This document shows, in pieces, positions 1-8,468 of a DNA stretch of 64,000 nucleotides. The stretch lies in contig NZ_DATEJY010000104.1 of the NCBI RefSeq assembly GCF_035277725.1, positions 1 to 64,000 on the forward strand. Direction: 5' to 3'. The notes under the pieces are model-generated. The model worked only from the letters and a program-made list of their open reading frames with translations. It did not search any database and was not told where the DNA came from. Position numbers and translations under genes: made by a program. This stretch comes from Dyella_B sp035277725. Its GTDB lineage: Bacteria > Pseudomonadota > Gammaproteobacteria > Xanthomonadales > Rhodanobacteraceae. How positions within the stretch are numbered: the stretch's first letter is position 1; each line of letters opens with the position of its first letter.

Positions 1-183
1 TCAACGCGGTACGCGCAACGACGAATTGCGCAACGCGTCTTCATGCTGCACTTCATCGTGTGCAGCAATCTCCTCCATATCCAGGGCGCTGTGACGCGGA
101 CCATGCATGCCACCCGGCGGGTTGGCGGCGTCCGTACTGCCTTCCTTGTTGATGCTGACGTCGGCGTTGGGTTTGGTGGTCAT
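1..183 (-). CDS. Small hypothetical protein (60 aa)
   Basis: A complete 60-residue frame reads from ATG at 183 to a TGA at the window's first three bases. A GGAG Shine-Dalgarno-like stretch lies about 7 nt upstream. The protein is hydrophilic (starts MTTKPNADVS, His/Glu-rich middle) with no signal peptide or membrane segment. It follows the TonB-dependent receptor on the same strand after 56 bp, so it may be co-transcribed. I do not recognise a family. It could be an accessory protein of the receptor operon that continues beyond the left edge, or a chance frame. Confidence 0.45.
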   Translation of the reverse strand: MTTKPNADVSINKEGSTDAANPPGGMHGPRHSALDMEEIAAHDEVQHEDALRNSSLRVPR

Positions 184-239
184 GCGGAGCTCCAGCGAAG
201 ATCCGCGTATTGTTGCATGGGTTCGACGTGGCATACGCA

Positions 240-3131
240 TCACAAATGGATGCGTACCCCGGCCGTAAAGGTCTGATCGTAGAACTCCCGCTGGATCGGG
301 CGATTGTCGCTGGACGTTTCCGTAAACCGCAGCTTGGTATTGGTGAGATTCTTGGCGCCGAAGTACACCGAGAACGTGTCGTTAAACGCATAACTCGCGC
401 CGAAATCCAGCGAGGTGCGCGCCGACGAATACTGGTCGGCGTAAACACTCGACGGCGTGCCGTCCGCATTGGTGTACAGCGGGCCGCCTAGCGCAAAGAT
501 GTTCTTGCTTTCGTAATACGCACCAAGGTCCATGCGCAACCCGCGATACTCGTAGGTCAAGGAAAAGTTGGCCGTATCGCGGGAGGTGGACGGCAGCGGC
601 GAATACACGCCGGGATGGATCTGGATACGGGAATCGACGTAGGTAAAGTTGGTATTCACGCCCAGCCCACTGAGCGCGCCCGGCAGCCAGCGGAAGCGGT
701 CTGTGTAGGCCAGCTGCAGGCCGCGCGCAAACGCCGAGGAAATATTTTCGTAGCCGTTGAAGGTGACCAGGGTACCCGGCGCGAATACATCCAGGATGCC
801 GGCCGGATTGGTGATCGTCTGCACCGACGCCAACGGCACGATGTAGTTGGTCAGCTCCTTGTCGAAAAAGCCGGCATACGCCAGGCCGCCTTCGGGCAGG
901 TAGTACTCGAAGGACGCATCGATGTTGTCGCTATAGGTAGGCTTGAGTGCCGGATTGCCTTGCGACACCGTATCGTTGACGTCGTCCACCTGGGTAGCGG
1001 GCGTGACTTGCTGGAAGCCTGGGCGGGCGATGGTTTTGGAATACACCACGCGGCCGATCAGATCCGGCTGGAAGCTGTATTTCAACTGCAGCGAAGGAAA
1101 TACGTTGCCGTAGTTGCGCTGGATGATGTTTGGCGAATAGCTGACCAGATTGCCATTGTTGGTCACGACATTCAGGCCTTCATAGCGCGCCCGCGTCGCC
1201 TCGTAGCGCACGCCGCCGAGAATGCTGAGCTTCTCCACCGGCTGGAATTGATACTCCGCGTAGCCGGCGAAGATGTTTTCACGGTCGCGCGCCTGCGATT
1301 GCAGATCGGCGAGAAAATCGTTTGCCGTGTTTTCGGCGAACGCACCGGGATTGCTGTTGAGCAGATTGATGAGCGTTTGCGGATTGATCAGCGGACCAAT
1401 GTTGTAATGGCCGTTGTAATACGTGATCGGCCCGCCCTGCACGGCATCGGACAACAGCACGGCTGGCGGGTTGTAGTCGTAGCTGGCTTGCGCGCCATGG
1501 CGGCTGCGCAAACGCGCGTTCACGCCGAACTTGATGAATTCGTCCGTGCTGGTGGAAAACCAGTGCGTCGGCACGGTGACGTTGTCGCCGAGGTTGTATT
1601 CCTGATCGTGGTCGTGCTGCGTGCCGGCGCTGTAGTCGCTCAAGGTGTAGCCGCTGGGATTGGCCGGATTCTGCCCTTGCAGAATGCTGTAGCTGGGCAC
1701 GTTGGGACGGGTGATGTTGTCGTAGGCGATGAGCGCCTGGCCGGAGCCGTCCGCGTTGTTCGGATTCGGACTGCCATTCACGAACGTTGCGTTGTAGTTG
1801 TACGGCATGTTGTAGGAGCCGATCGACATCGCCAGGTGGTAATCGGTGCGCCAGCTGTGGAAGTCGTTCTGGCCGCCGAGCATGGCCACGCGCGAATCGA
1901 TAGTTTCCTTTTCATGCTGGTTGCCGCGTTGGTAGCTGGCGTCGTCGATCAATCCGTTCGGATTGTTGGGATCGACCGCCGGCGCACCGGCGAAGTTGAA
2001 GATCAGGTTGTCGCGGCTCTTGCGCTCGGTGTAGCCGGCATCGAAGTAGCGCGCGTACCACTTGTTGTCTTCATCCGGCTGAAAATCGAATTCCACGCCG
2101 TAACCGAGGCGCGTGCGCTGATAGTTGTAGAAACGCTGGTCCAGTGCCGCAAAAGCCTTATCCGGCACGCCTGCGCCCTGTTGATCGACGTAGCCTGCTT
2201 CGACGTCGTCGATGCCGCGATGGTCCTGGTAATAGTTGACCGTGCCGATCACCGAGAACGGCTTGTAGTTGGCGCTTGGACCAAAGCGCAGGCCACCGGT
2301 CATTTCGTAATTGTGGATCGGCGTGTCGCGCAGGTTTTCCAGGCCGGCGCCCAGCTGCAGATCAATGAACTGGTCCTTGTCCTTGGGCATCTGCTTGGAA
2401 GTGATCTCGATCGTGCCGCCGAGCGCTTCGGCGTCCTGGTCCGGCAGATTGGTGTTGGTGATGGTGAGCGAGCCGACCAGGCCCGCGGGGATCGAGTCGA
2501 ACGCCACGGCGCGACCGCCGCCGGTCGGCGAGGCGGTGTTGGTGGGCATCATGCGCACGCCATCGAAAGTGGTGCTGTTGAGATCGGCATCCAGTCCGCG
2601 AATATTGACGAAGCGGCCTTCGCCGGTATCCGTTTCCAACGAAACACCGGGCAGGCGGCGCACCGCTTCACCCGCGTTGACGTCGGGCAGCCGTTCGATA
2701 GCGGACTGCGGCTGCACGAACACCATGTTCGGCGCCAGTTGCTGTTGCGCGCGCGCCTCCTCATCGGGCGTGGCGGCGGCGATCACGCGGACCTGGCCCA
2801 GCGATTTCACGTCGTTGCCCACGATGAAATTCTCGACCGCCGGCGCGCTTTCGCGCACGGTGATCTGCCGTTCCAGCTCAGCCTGCCCCGGCATGCTGAT
2901 CACCAGCGTGTAAACACCCGGCACCACGTTGTCGAGGCTGAAATTGCCGTTGCGGTCGGTGGTGGCGCTGCGTTGCGCTTCGCGCAGCTCCACTTGTGCG
3001 CCGGCCACCGGCGCATGTGTTTTGGCCGTCTCCACGTGGCCATTGACGCCGCTTGGCGCTGCCAACACCACGGTGGGCAATGCCACCACCGCCAAACCCA
3101 GGGCCATACGACACGCACGTGCAAGAGACAT
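240..3131 (-). CDS. TonB-dependent receptor with N-terminal carboxypeptidase-regulatory-like domain
   Basis: A 963-residue outer membrane receptor. A signal peptide (about residues 1-25, ending VVLAAP) is followed by a CarboxypepD-regulatory-like beta-sandwich (about 28-110, VNGHVETAKTHAPVAGAQVE). The plug domain comes next (about 125-260, with RLPGVSLETDTGEGRFVNIRG), then a long beta-barrel rich in aromatic, Tyr/Asn-containing strands. This architecture is typical of the expanded TonB receptors of Xanthomonadales that import carbohydrates, peptides or siderophores; the substrate cannot be read from sequence. The ATG at 3131 has a GAGGAAA ribosome site. A two-component system lies upstream in the same orientation but is separated by about 200 bp holding a palindromic repeat. 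Confidence 0.93.
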   Translation of the reverse strand: MSLARACRMALGLAVVALPTVVLAAPSGVNGHVETAKTHAPVAGAQVELREAQRSATTDRNGNFSLDNVVPGVYTLVISMPGQAELERQITVRESAPAVENFIVGNDVKSLGQVRVIAAATPDEEARAQQQLAPNMVFVQPQSAIERLPDVNAGEAVRRLPGVSLETDTGEGRFVNIRGLDADLNSTTFDGVRMMPTNTASPTGGGRAVAFDSIPAGLVGSLTITNTNLPDQDAEALGGTIEITSKQMPKDKDQFIDLQLGAGLENLRDTPIHNYEMTGGLRFGPSANYKPFSVIGTVNYYQDHRGIDDVEAGYVDQQGAGVPDKAFAALDQRFYNYQRTRLGYGVEFDFQPDEDNKWYARYFDAGYTERKSRDNLIFNFAGAPAVDPNNPNGLIDDASYQRGNQHEKETIDSRVAMLGGQNDFHSWRTDYHLAMSIGSYNMPYNYNATFVNGSPNPNNADGSGQALIAYDNITRPNVPSYSILQGQNPANPSGYTLSDYSAGTQHDHDQEYNLGDNVTVPTHWFSTSTDEFIKFGVNARLRSRHGAQASYDYNPPAVLLSDAVQGGPITYYNGHYNIGPLINPQTLINLLNSNPGAFAENTANDFLADLQSQARDRENIFAGYAEYQFQPVEKLSILGGVRYEATRARYEGLNVVTNNGNLVSYSPNIIQRNYGNVFPSLQLKYSFQPDLIGRVVYSKTIARPGFQQVTPATQVDDVNDTVSQGNPALKPTYSDNIDASFEYYLPEGGLAYAGFFDKELTNYIVPLASVQTITNPAGILDVFAPGTLVTFNGYENISSAFARGLQLAYTDRFRWLPGALSGLGVNTNFTYVDSRIQIHPGVYSPLPSTSRDTANFSLTYEYRGLRMDLGAYYESKNIFALGGPLYTNADGTPSSVYADQYSSARTSLDFGASYAFNDTFSVYFGAKNLTNTKLRFTETSSDNRPIQREFYDQTFTAGVRIHL

Positions 3132-3271
3132 CGCTTTTTCCTCGCTGCTGACTGCCCGTGGGCGGCCTCACCCGGACCGCCCACGAAAGCCACCAACGTA
3201 GGTGGGTGCGATGACAGCGAGAATGCAGCCACTATACGAATTCGTAAGCTTCAAGCTGAATGGCCATTCGC

Positions 3272-3337
3272 AGGCTGGGATGACAATCCCGGCTTTTTCT
3301 CGAATTCCCCGAATGCTGGGATGTCATCCCAGCCTAC
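3272..3337. repeat. Palindromic repeat, family B
   Basis: Two imperfect palindromes face each other: AGGCTGGGATGACAATCCC near 3272-3290 and TGCTGGGATGTCATCCCAG near 3314-3332, ending CCTAC. The same unit recurs at 18194-18257 and 27632-27695. It lies immediately 3' of the histidine kinase gene, whose TAG stop (3334-3336) falls inside the repeat's end. A REP-like element acting as transcript end or stabiliser is plausible but inferred. Confidence 0.75.
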
Positions 3338-4683
3338 GTGAAGCGCATTTCGACAGCTAATCCGGGCTGGCGATCCGCCAGGTGCAGCGGAATGCGGTGC
3401 AATTGAGCAATCGCTGCTACCAGCGCCAGGCCAAGGCCGCTGCCCGGCGAACTGCGGCTGCTATCCAACCGCACGAAGCGATTGAACACGCGCTGGTGCG
3501 CTTCCGCCGGAATGCCGGGACCGGTGTCCTCGATACAACCGACGACACCTTGCATGGTCTGCATCAGCGACACGGTGATGCGTGTTCCCATTGGCGTGTG
3601 ATGAATCGCGTTCTCGATCAGATTGGCGAGCATCTGCGTGATGAGCGCGCGGTCGCCTTTGAAGGCGAGCCCTGGCTGGATGTTGGCATCCACGATGCGC
3701 CCCGCATCCTCAGCCACCGGCCGGTAGACCTCGGCCATCGACGTGAACAGCTCGGACAGGTCCACGGGCGTAAAGCCTGCCCGGCGCTCACGCGCCTGGA
3801 TGCGCGAAATGCGCAGCAGCGCGCCGAACGTCGCCAGCACCTGATCGACTTCCACGATGCATCGTTCGATCGTTTGACGTTGCTGCGCGGGCTCGTGTTG
3901 TTCGTCGCAAGCCGATTCCAGGCGCTGGCGAAGACGCGTGAGCGGTGTGCTCAGATCGTGCGCGATGTCGTTGGAGACTTGCCGCATGTTTTCCATCAAC
4001 GTGTGCATGCGCTCGAGCATGCGGTTGAGCCGCGCGGTCAACTGCACGAATTCCTCGCTGCCGCGCTTAAGGCGCAAGGGGCCGGCTTCTTCGCCGGCAA
4101 CGATGCGTTCGGCGCGTGCACTCAGGCTATCGACCGATTTCACGAACACGTGTCCGGCAATGCCGCCTGATAGCAAAGCGAACAGCATCGCCGCGCCCAC
4201 GCTCACGAAGAAGTAGCGCCCGAGATCTTCATCGAGTTCGCCGATATCGCGGTTGTCCTGCCCCACCGTCAGCCAATGTCCGTCGTCGAGCGGCGTCACC
4301 AGCAGGTCTACTTGCGTGGCGTGATGCGCGTGAATGCCAATGGCATCGCGGATCGGCACGCGTTGCCAACCGGCAGCGGTGGGATGAAACCGCAGATTGC
4401 CAGCGATGCGCTGTCCACGCTCATCACTCAGCAAGTAGTAATCGGCGCCTTCCTGCTTGACCGACAGGCGCTGGCGAATTTGCGGCGCGAGCATGCCATC
4501 GCGCGCCGCTTCGCGCAGGCTCGCGGTTTCTATCTGCACCGCCGTGCGCATTTGATCCGCGACGTAGGCATGAATTTCACGCCATACCAGGCCGAACAGA
4601 CCGGCGACCACGCAGGCGAACAGCATCGCCTGCAAGATGGCCATGCGAAACGTGGCCGTGCGGACAAAGCTAATCGGGCGCAC
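3334..4683 (-). CDS. Two-component sensor histidine kinase
   Basis: An inner-membrane sensor kinase of 449 residues, partner of the OmpR-type regulator just upstream. Two membrane segments (about 13-33 and 157-178) flank a periplasmic domain of about 120 residues. A HAMP-like linker follows, then the dimerisation/phosphoacceptor helix with NDIAHDLSTPLTRLR (His242), the N box NLIENAIHHTP, and G boxes DTGPGIP and GSGLGLALV. I chose GTG at 4683, which overlaps the regulator's end by 14 bp; ATG at 4644 would lose the N-terminal leader. The stimulus is unknown. EnvZ/QseC/CpxA-type kinases have this layout. The stop codon lies inside a family B repeat. Confidence 0.9.
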   Translation of the reverse strand: MRPISFVRTATFRMAILQAMLFACVVAGLFGLVWREIHAYVADQMRTAVQIETASLREAARDGMLAPQIRQRLSVKQEGADYYLLSDERGQRIAGNLRFHPTAAGWQRVPIRDAIGIHAHHATQVDLLVTPLDDGHWLTVGQDNRDIGELDEDLGRYFFVSVGAAMLFALLSGGIAGHVFVKSVDSLSARAERIVAGEEAGPLRLKRGSEEFVQLTARLNRMLERMHTLMENMRQVSNDIAHDLSTPLTRLRQRLESACDEQHEPAQQRQTIERCIVEVDQVLATFGALLRISRIQARERRAGFTPVDLSELFTSMAEVYRPVAEDAGRIVDANIQPGLAFKGDRALITQMLANLIENAIHHTPMGTRITVSLMQTMQGVVGCIEDTGPGIPAEAHQRVFNRFVRLDSSRSSPGSGLGLALVAAIAQLHRIPLHLADRQPGLAVEMRFT

Positions 4684-5347
4684 GCAGGCAATATCCGGTG
4701 CCGCGGATGGTGTGCAGCAACGGCACGGCGTAACCGCGATCGATCTTTGCACGCAGGCGGCTGATATGGGTTTCCACCACGCTGGTTTGCGGATCGAAAT
4801 GAAATTCCCATACGTGTTCCAACAACATGGCGCGCGTCACCACCTTGCCGGCCTGCTTCATCAAATATTCGAGCAGGCGGAATTCGCGCGGCTGCAATTC
4901 AATCGGCTGCTGCGCGCGGCTCGCCTCACGCGTGCGCCGATCCAGCTGCAGATCGGCCACGGACAGGCGCGCATTCGCATCGAGTGCCGGCAACCGGCGT
5001 GCCAACGCGCCGATGCGTGCCTTCAGTTCGCTGAGCGCGAAGGGCTTGCCCAGGTAATCGTCCACGCCGGCTTCCAGGCCTTCCACACGTGCATCGCACT
5101 CGCCCAGCGCCGAAAGCATCAGCACCGGCGTCTGCTTGCCCTCCGCACGCAGCTGACGCACCAGCGAGACGCCGTCGATATACGGCAGCATGCGGTCGAC
5201 CACCAGCAGATCGTAGTCACCGCTCTGCGCCAGCTGCCAACCCGCCGAACCGTCGTGCGCGCAGTCGACAGCCTGCACCGTGCCGGCAAGGCTGGTTTTC
5301 AAATAGGCGGCCGTTTCGAGATCGTCTTCCACCACCAGGATCCGCAT
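4670..5347 (-). CDS. OmpR/PhoB-family response regulator
   Basis: A 225-residue DNA-binding response regulator. The receiver domain (1-115) has the acidic pocket VVEDD (Glu7, Asp8, Asp9), phosphoacceptor Asp51 (VVDRMLP) and Lys101 (LGKPF). The C-terminal winged-helix domain (about 125-222) carries ELQPREFRLLEYLM and VVETHISRLRAKID, which mark the OmpR/PhoB class. The start at 5347 is supported by a strong GGAGGTGAC ribosome site; a longer frame upstream lacks family similarity. It is translationally linked to the sensor kinase (14-bp overlap). Target genes are not evident, though the neighbouring TonB receptor and efflux operon are candidates by proximity. Confidence 0.93.
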   Translation of the reverse strand: MRILVVEDDLETAAYLKTSLAGTVQAVDCAHDGSAGWQLAQSGDYDLLVVDRMLPYIDGVSLVRQLRAEGKQTPVLMLSALGECDARVEGLEAGVDDYLGKPFALSELKARIGALARRLPALDANARLSVADLQLDRRTREASRAQQPIELQPREFRLLEYLMKQAGKVVTRAMLLEHVWEFHFDPQTSVVETHISRLRAKIDRGYAVPLLHTIRGTGYCLRAPD

Positions 5348-5477
5348 GTCACCTCCCGCGCTTGCGATGCGGTCGGCACCGAGGCGATGGTGCGGTGCCG
5401 GCGACCCGGTTGGGGTAGCGCGTCGGCAAGTGTGGCGCGCGTATCGCGGCAACTTGATGACAATGGACTGCGCTGAA

Positions 5478-5762
5478 TCAGAGCATCCTTAAGAGAAGCG
5501 TGCCGATCTGTGCTGCCCGGTGCGCAGCCCAGCTTCTCCACTCATCAGAGACATGCGGATGGCGGGAAGATTCCGCCCATACTTCCTGCGCGATGGTCAA
5601 TGCCTCGACATCATCGGCCTGGTAGAGCGGGTCGCTCTCGTCCATGCGCGGAATCGCACCCGTCGTGGCGGAGGGAATCCAGCGCATGGGCGCCATGTCG
5701 TAGACCGGGGCAAGTGTAAGCTGTGCGGAGCCATTGTCCGCGGGTAGCAGGAAGGAAAGCAT
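5478..5762 (-). pseudogene. C-terminal remnant of a HipA-like kinase
   Basis: The frame from 5762 down to 5478 encodes about 94 residues beginning MLSFLLPADNGSAQ and containing LAPVYDMAPMRW. This matches the C-terminal catalytic part of HipA-family Ser/Thr kinases, which normally exceed 400 residues and read N-SFLL...LAPAYDMLPM here. Everything upstream, including the ATP-binding region, is missing. The break lies 2 bp from a family A palindromic repeat (5765-5838). No HipB antitoxin is visible. It is most likely a non-functional relic of a toxin-antitoxin or kinase gene. Confidence 0.65.
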
Positions 5763-5764
5763 GA

Positions 5765-5838
5765 GTAGGTTGGGGCGCGAACCCCAACGTCCTGACCTCG
5801 ATATGCATGGCGATGATAGGGTTCGCACCCCAACCTAC
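5765..5838. repeat. Palindromic repeat, family A
   Basis: An inverted pair of a short palindrome: GTAGGTTGGGGCGCGAAC on the left and the reverse complement ending CCCCAACCTAC on the right, with about 25 bp between. Other copies lie at 30881, 31648, 33570, 40453, 44205 and 47642. It ends 4 bp before the stop codon of the outer membrane efflux gene and abuts the broken HipA-like frame. Confidence 0.9.
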
Positions 5839-5842
5839 GCGG

Positions 5843-7270
5843 CTATTTCTGGGCCAGCTGGTCGGCGGACCAGCCGCCGCCCAGGGCGCGGATCAGATGC
5901 ACGCTGGCGCGCAGGCGTTGCGTGTCCAGATCGAGCAGGCCGCGCTTTTCCTGCAGGGCGACCGTTTGCGCCTGCACCACATCCAGGTAGCTCACCGCGC
6001 CTTGTTTGTATTGCGACATGGACAGATCGAGCGCGTGCTGCGCCGCGTCGGCGGCATCTTTCTGATTGGCGCTGGCGGTGCCGAGGTGATCGAGCAGCGC
6101 GAGGTTGTCCTGCACCTGCTGGAAGGCGCCGAGCACAACGCCGCGGTAAGTGGCGCCGGCTTCGTCGGTCTTCGCCCTGGCGGCTTCGATGGTGGCCTTG
6201 CGGTAGCCACCATCGAATAGATCCAACGCCAGCGTCGGCCCCAGTGCCCAGATGCGGTTGCCGGCGGTGAGCAAGTTGGCCCAGCCGGTGCTTTGATAGC
6301 CGCCTTGCGCATTGAGGGTGAGCGACGGGAACCAAGCCGCGCGCGCCACGCCGATGCCGGCGTTGGCGGCAGCAACGCGGCGTTCGGCTGCCGCGACATC
6401 GGGTCGGCGCTGCAGCAGCGTGGAGGGCACGTCGAGCGGTACCACCGGTACCGGTACCGGCTCAGTACGCGCCGGCAGGCTGAAGTTGGCGGCGTTCTCG
6501 CCGACCAGCACAGCAATCGTGTCCTGCATCAGCGCGCGTTGGGCAAGCGTCTGCGACCACTGCGAACGCGCATCGGAAAGCTGCGTCTGCGCGCGCGAGA
6601 CGTCGAGGCCGGAAACGATACCGCCGCCATGCAAGGTCTGCGTGAGCTTCAGCGCTTTCTCGTAGGCCTGGATGGTTTGCTGCAACAGCTCGATCTGCTG
6701 ATCGAGACCACGCAGCTGCATGTAGCTGTCGGCAAGTTGGGCTTGCAAGCTCAGCTGCGCGGAAGCGAGATCGGCTTGCGCAGCAAGCGCATTGTCGCGG
6801 CCGGCTTCGACCGTATTGCGCACGCGGCCCCACAGGTCGACTTCATAACTGGCCTGGGCGCTAACGCTGTAGCTGTCGTAATCGGCCGGCGCGGAAGGAT
6901 TGCGCACCGGCGGCGCGTGATCGGACTGGCGCTGGCGTACGCCGTTGGCTCCCGCGCTGAGCTGCGGAAACAGCCCGGAGCGTGCCTGCAGCGCGAAGGC
7001 CTGGGCCTGCTGGTAGTGCGCCAACGCAGCCGCCAGGTCGGCGTTGTTTGCCAGCAACTTGAGTTGCAATGCATCCAGTTCGTCTTCGCTATACAACTGC
7101 CACCAGCTCTCGCGCGGCAGCTGATCCGAAGGTTGCGCGTTGATCCACGGCCCGACGTCGCGATACGTCTGCGCTGACGGCGTCGCTGGCGGGTGATAGG
7201 CCGGTGCCAGCGAGCATCCGCTCAGCGTCGCCGCGATCATCACGACAAGGAGAGACTCACGCTTTTTCAT
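5843..7270 (-). CDS. RND efflux outer membrane lipoprotein (NodT/OprM family)
   Basis: A 475-residue TolC-like outer membrane channel, last gene of the tripartite operon pump-adaptor-channel. A lipoprotein signal ends LSGC, so Cys19 would be lipidated. Two repeats of the outer-membrane-efflux-protein domain follow (coiled-coil helices rich in Ala, Gln, Leu; the second contains RRPDVAAAERRVAAANAGIGVARAAWFPSL, a NodT hallmark). The ATG at 7270 overlaps the adaptor's 3' end by 14 bp, which implies translational coupling. It would form the duct through which RND substrates leave the cell. A family A repeat lies just after the stop. Confidence 0.93.
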   Translation of the reverse strand: MKKRESLLVVMIAATLSGCSLAPAYHPPATPSAQTYRDVGPWINAQPSDQLPRESWWQLYSEDELDALQLKLLANNADLAAALAHYQQAQAFALQARSGLFPQLSAGANGVRQRQSDHAPPVRNPSAPADYDSYSVSAQASYEVDLWGRVRNTVEAGRDNALAAQADLASAQLSLQAQLADSYMQLRGLDQQIELLQQTIQAYEKALKLTQTLHGGGIVSGLDVSRAQTQLSDARSQWSQTLAQRALMQDTIAVLVGENAANFSLPARTEPVPVPVVPLDVPSTLLQRRPDVAAAERRVAAANAGIGVARAAWFPSLTLNAQGGYQSTGWANLLTAGNRIWALGPTLALDLFDGGYRKATIEAARAKTDEAGATYRGVVLGAFQQVQDNLALLDHLGTASANQKDAADAAQHALDLSMSQYKQGAVSYLDVVQAQTVALQEKRGLLDLDTQRLRASVHLIRALGGGWSADQLAQK

Positions 7271-8468
7271 GCGGCTTGGCCGTTGTGTCTTCGGTGGCAA
7301 GTTTCATGTCATCCGTGGCGAGCTTGACGGCGTCGCCATCCTTGATGCCATCGGGCGGGCTGTCGATCACGCGATCCTCGGCGCTAAGGCCGCTGCCGAT
7401 TTCCACCGTCTTGCCGTAGTCGAACAGGATGCTCACCTTCTTGAAGGCGACTTTGTCGCCGGCGCCCACCGTCGCCACGCGCAAACCGGCATTGTCGAAA
7501 ATCAGCGAGCTGGCTGGCACGCGCAGTGCGGTCGTGTCCACCGGCAAGTTGAAGCGCACGTGTGCAAAGGCGCCGGGCATCAGCGTGTTGTCGGCATTGT
7601 CGACCTGCAGCTGCACCAGCGTGGTGCCGGAGGTGGTGTTGACCGCATTGGCTGTTGCGACCACCTGCGCATGGAATTCGCGGCCCGGATATTCCGGCAC
7701 GACCAGCACGGCACTGCTGCCGGGACGAACCGACGGCGCGTAGCGTTGCGGTACCTGCACGTATACGCGCAGCTTGTGGATGTCCGACACCACGAACAAC
7801 TCCGGGCCGGTGCCACCGCCCGAATTGATCAATGCGCCGACGTCGGTATCGCGCGCCGTCACTACGCCATTGAACGGCGCGACGATGCGTGCAAACGCCT
7901 TGGCCGCTTCCAGGCGATCCACGTTCGCTTGCGCGGCTTTCATCTGCGCCAACTTGGCGGCATAGTCGGCGGTGCGCTGATCCACATCCTGCTGTGCGAC
8001 CGAGTCGCTGCTCAACATCGCTTGCCAACGCTTTGCGGTCACGGCAGCCAGATCGGCATTTGCCTTGGTACTGGCGAGATCGGCACGCGCTTGCTGCAGT
8101 TGCTGATCGAGTTCCGGCGTGGAAATTTCGCCGAGCAGTTCACCCGCTTTTACGGGCGTGCCGATATCGGTTTTCCATTCTTTCAAATAACCGCTGACCT
8201 GCGCGTAGATCGGCGCGCGTGTATAGGCCTGCAGCTGACCGGGAAGATCCAGCACCGGACCGGTTTTGCCGAGTTCCGGCGCCACCACGCTGACCGTGGG
8301 CACGGCCTGTTCCTGCGTCCAGGTTTTCAAGGTATTCGCTTGCGTGGCGCGCGTAATCAGGCCGATCACCACGACGGCAGTCAGGACCACAGCGATGACG
8401 ATGCCTGTAAGGCGCAGGCCGCGCTTGGACAGCTTCTGTGAGGGATGGATGCTTGCTTCAGACGACAT
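7257..8468 (-). CDS. RND efflux periplasmic adaptor (membrane fusion protein)
   Basis: A 403-residue adaptor linking the RND pump with the outer membrane channel. An N-terminal membrane anchor (about 17-38, LTGIVIAVVLTAVVVIGL) is followed by a lipoyl-like half (APIYAQVSGYLKEWKTDIGTPVKAGELLGEI). A helical hairpin of Ala/Gln/Lys heptads, the second lipoyl half (RIVAPFNGVVTARDTDVGALI) and beta-barrel domains complete it. The ATG at 8468 overlaps the pump gene's end by 11 bp. The C-terminus (about 380-403) is a short charged tail. The order pump, adaptor, channel on one strand with overlaps supports one transcript. Confidence 0.93.
   Translation of the reverse strand: MSSEASIHPSQKLSKRGLRLTGIVIAVVLTAVVVIGLITRATQANTLKTWTQEQAVPTVSVVAPELGKTGPVLDLPGQLQAYTRAPIYAQVSGYLKEWKTDIGTPVKAGELLGEISTPELDQQLQQARADLASTKANADLAAVTAKRWQAMLSSDSVAQQDVDQRTADYAAKLAQMKAAQANVDRLEAAKAFARIVAPFNGVVTARDTDVGALINSGGGTGPELFVVSDIHKLRVYVQVPQRYAPSVRPGSSAVLVVPEYPGREFHAQVVATANAVNTTSGTTLVQLQVDNADNTLMPGAFAHVRFNLPVDTTALRVPASSLIFDNAGLRVATVGAGDKVAFKKVSILFDYGKTVEIGSGLSAEDRVIDSPPDGIKDGDAVKLATDDMKLATEDTTAKPHEKA

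Noticed and set aside
615..3341. A 908-codon open frame on the plus strand opposite the TonB receptor
   Set aside because: Antisense shadow of a GC-rich gene. It is Arg/Val/His-rich without domains, while the minus strand encodes a full receptor.
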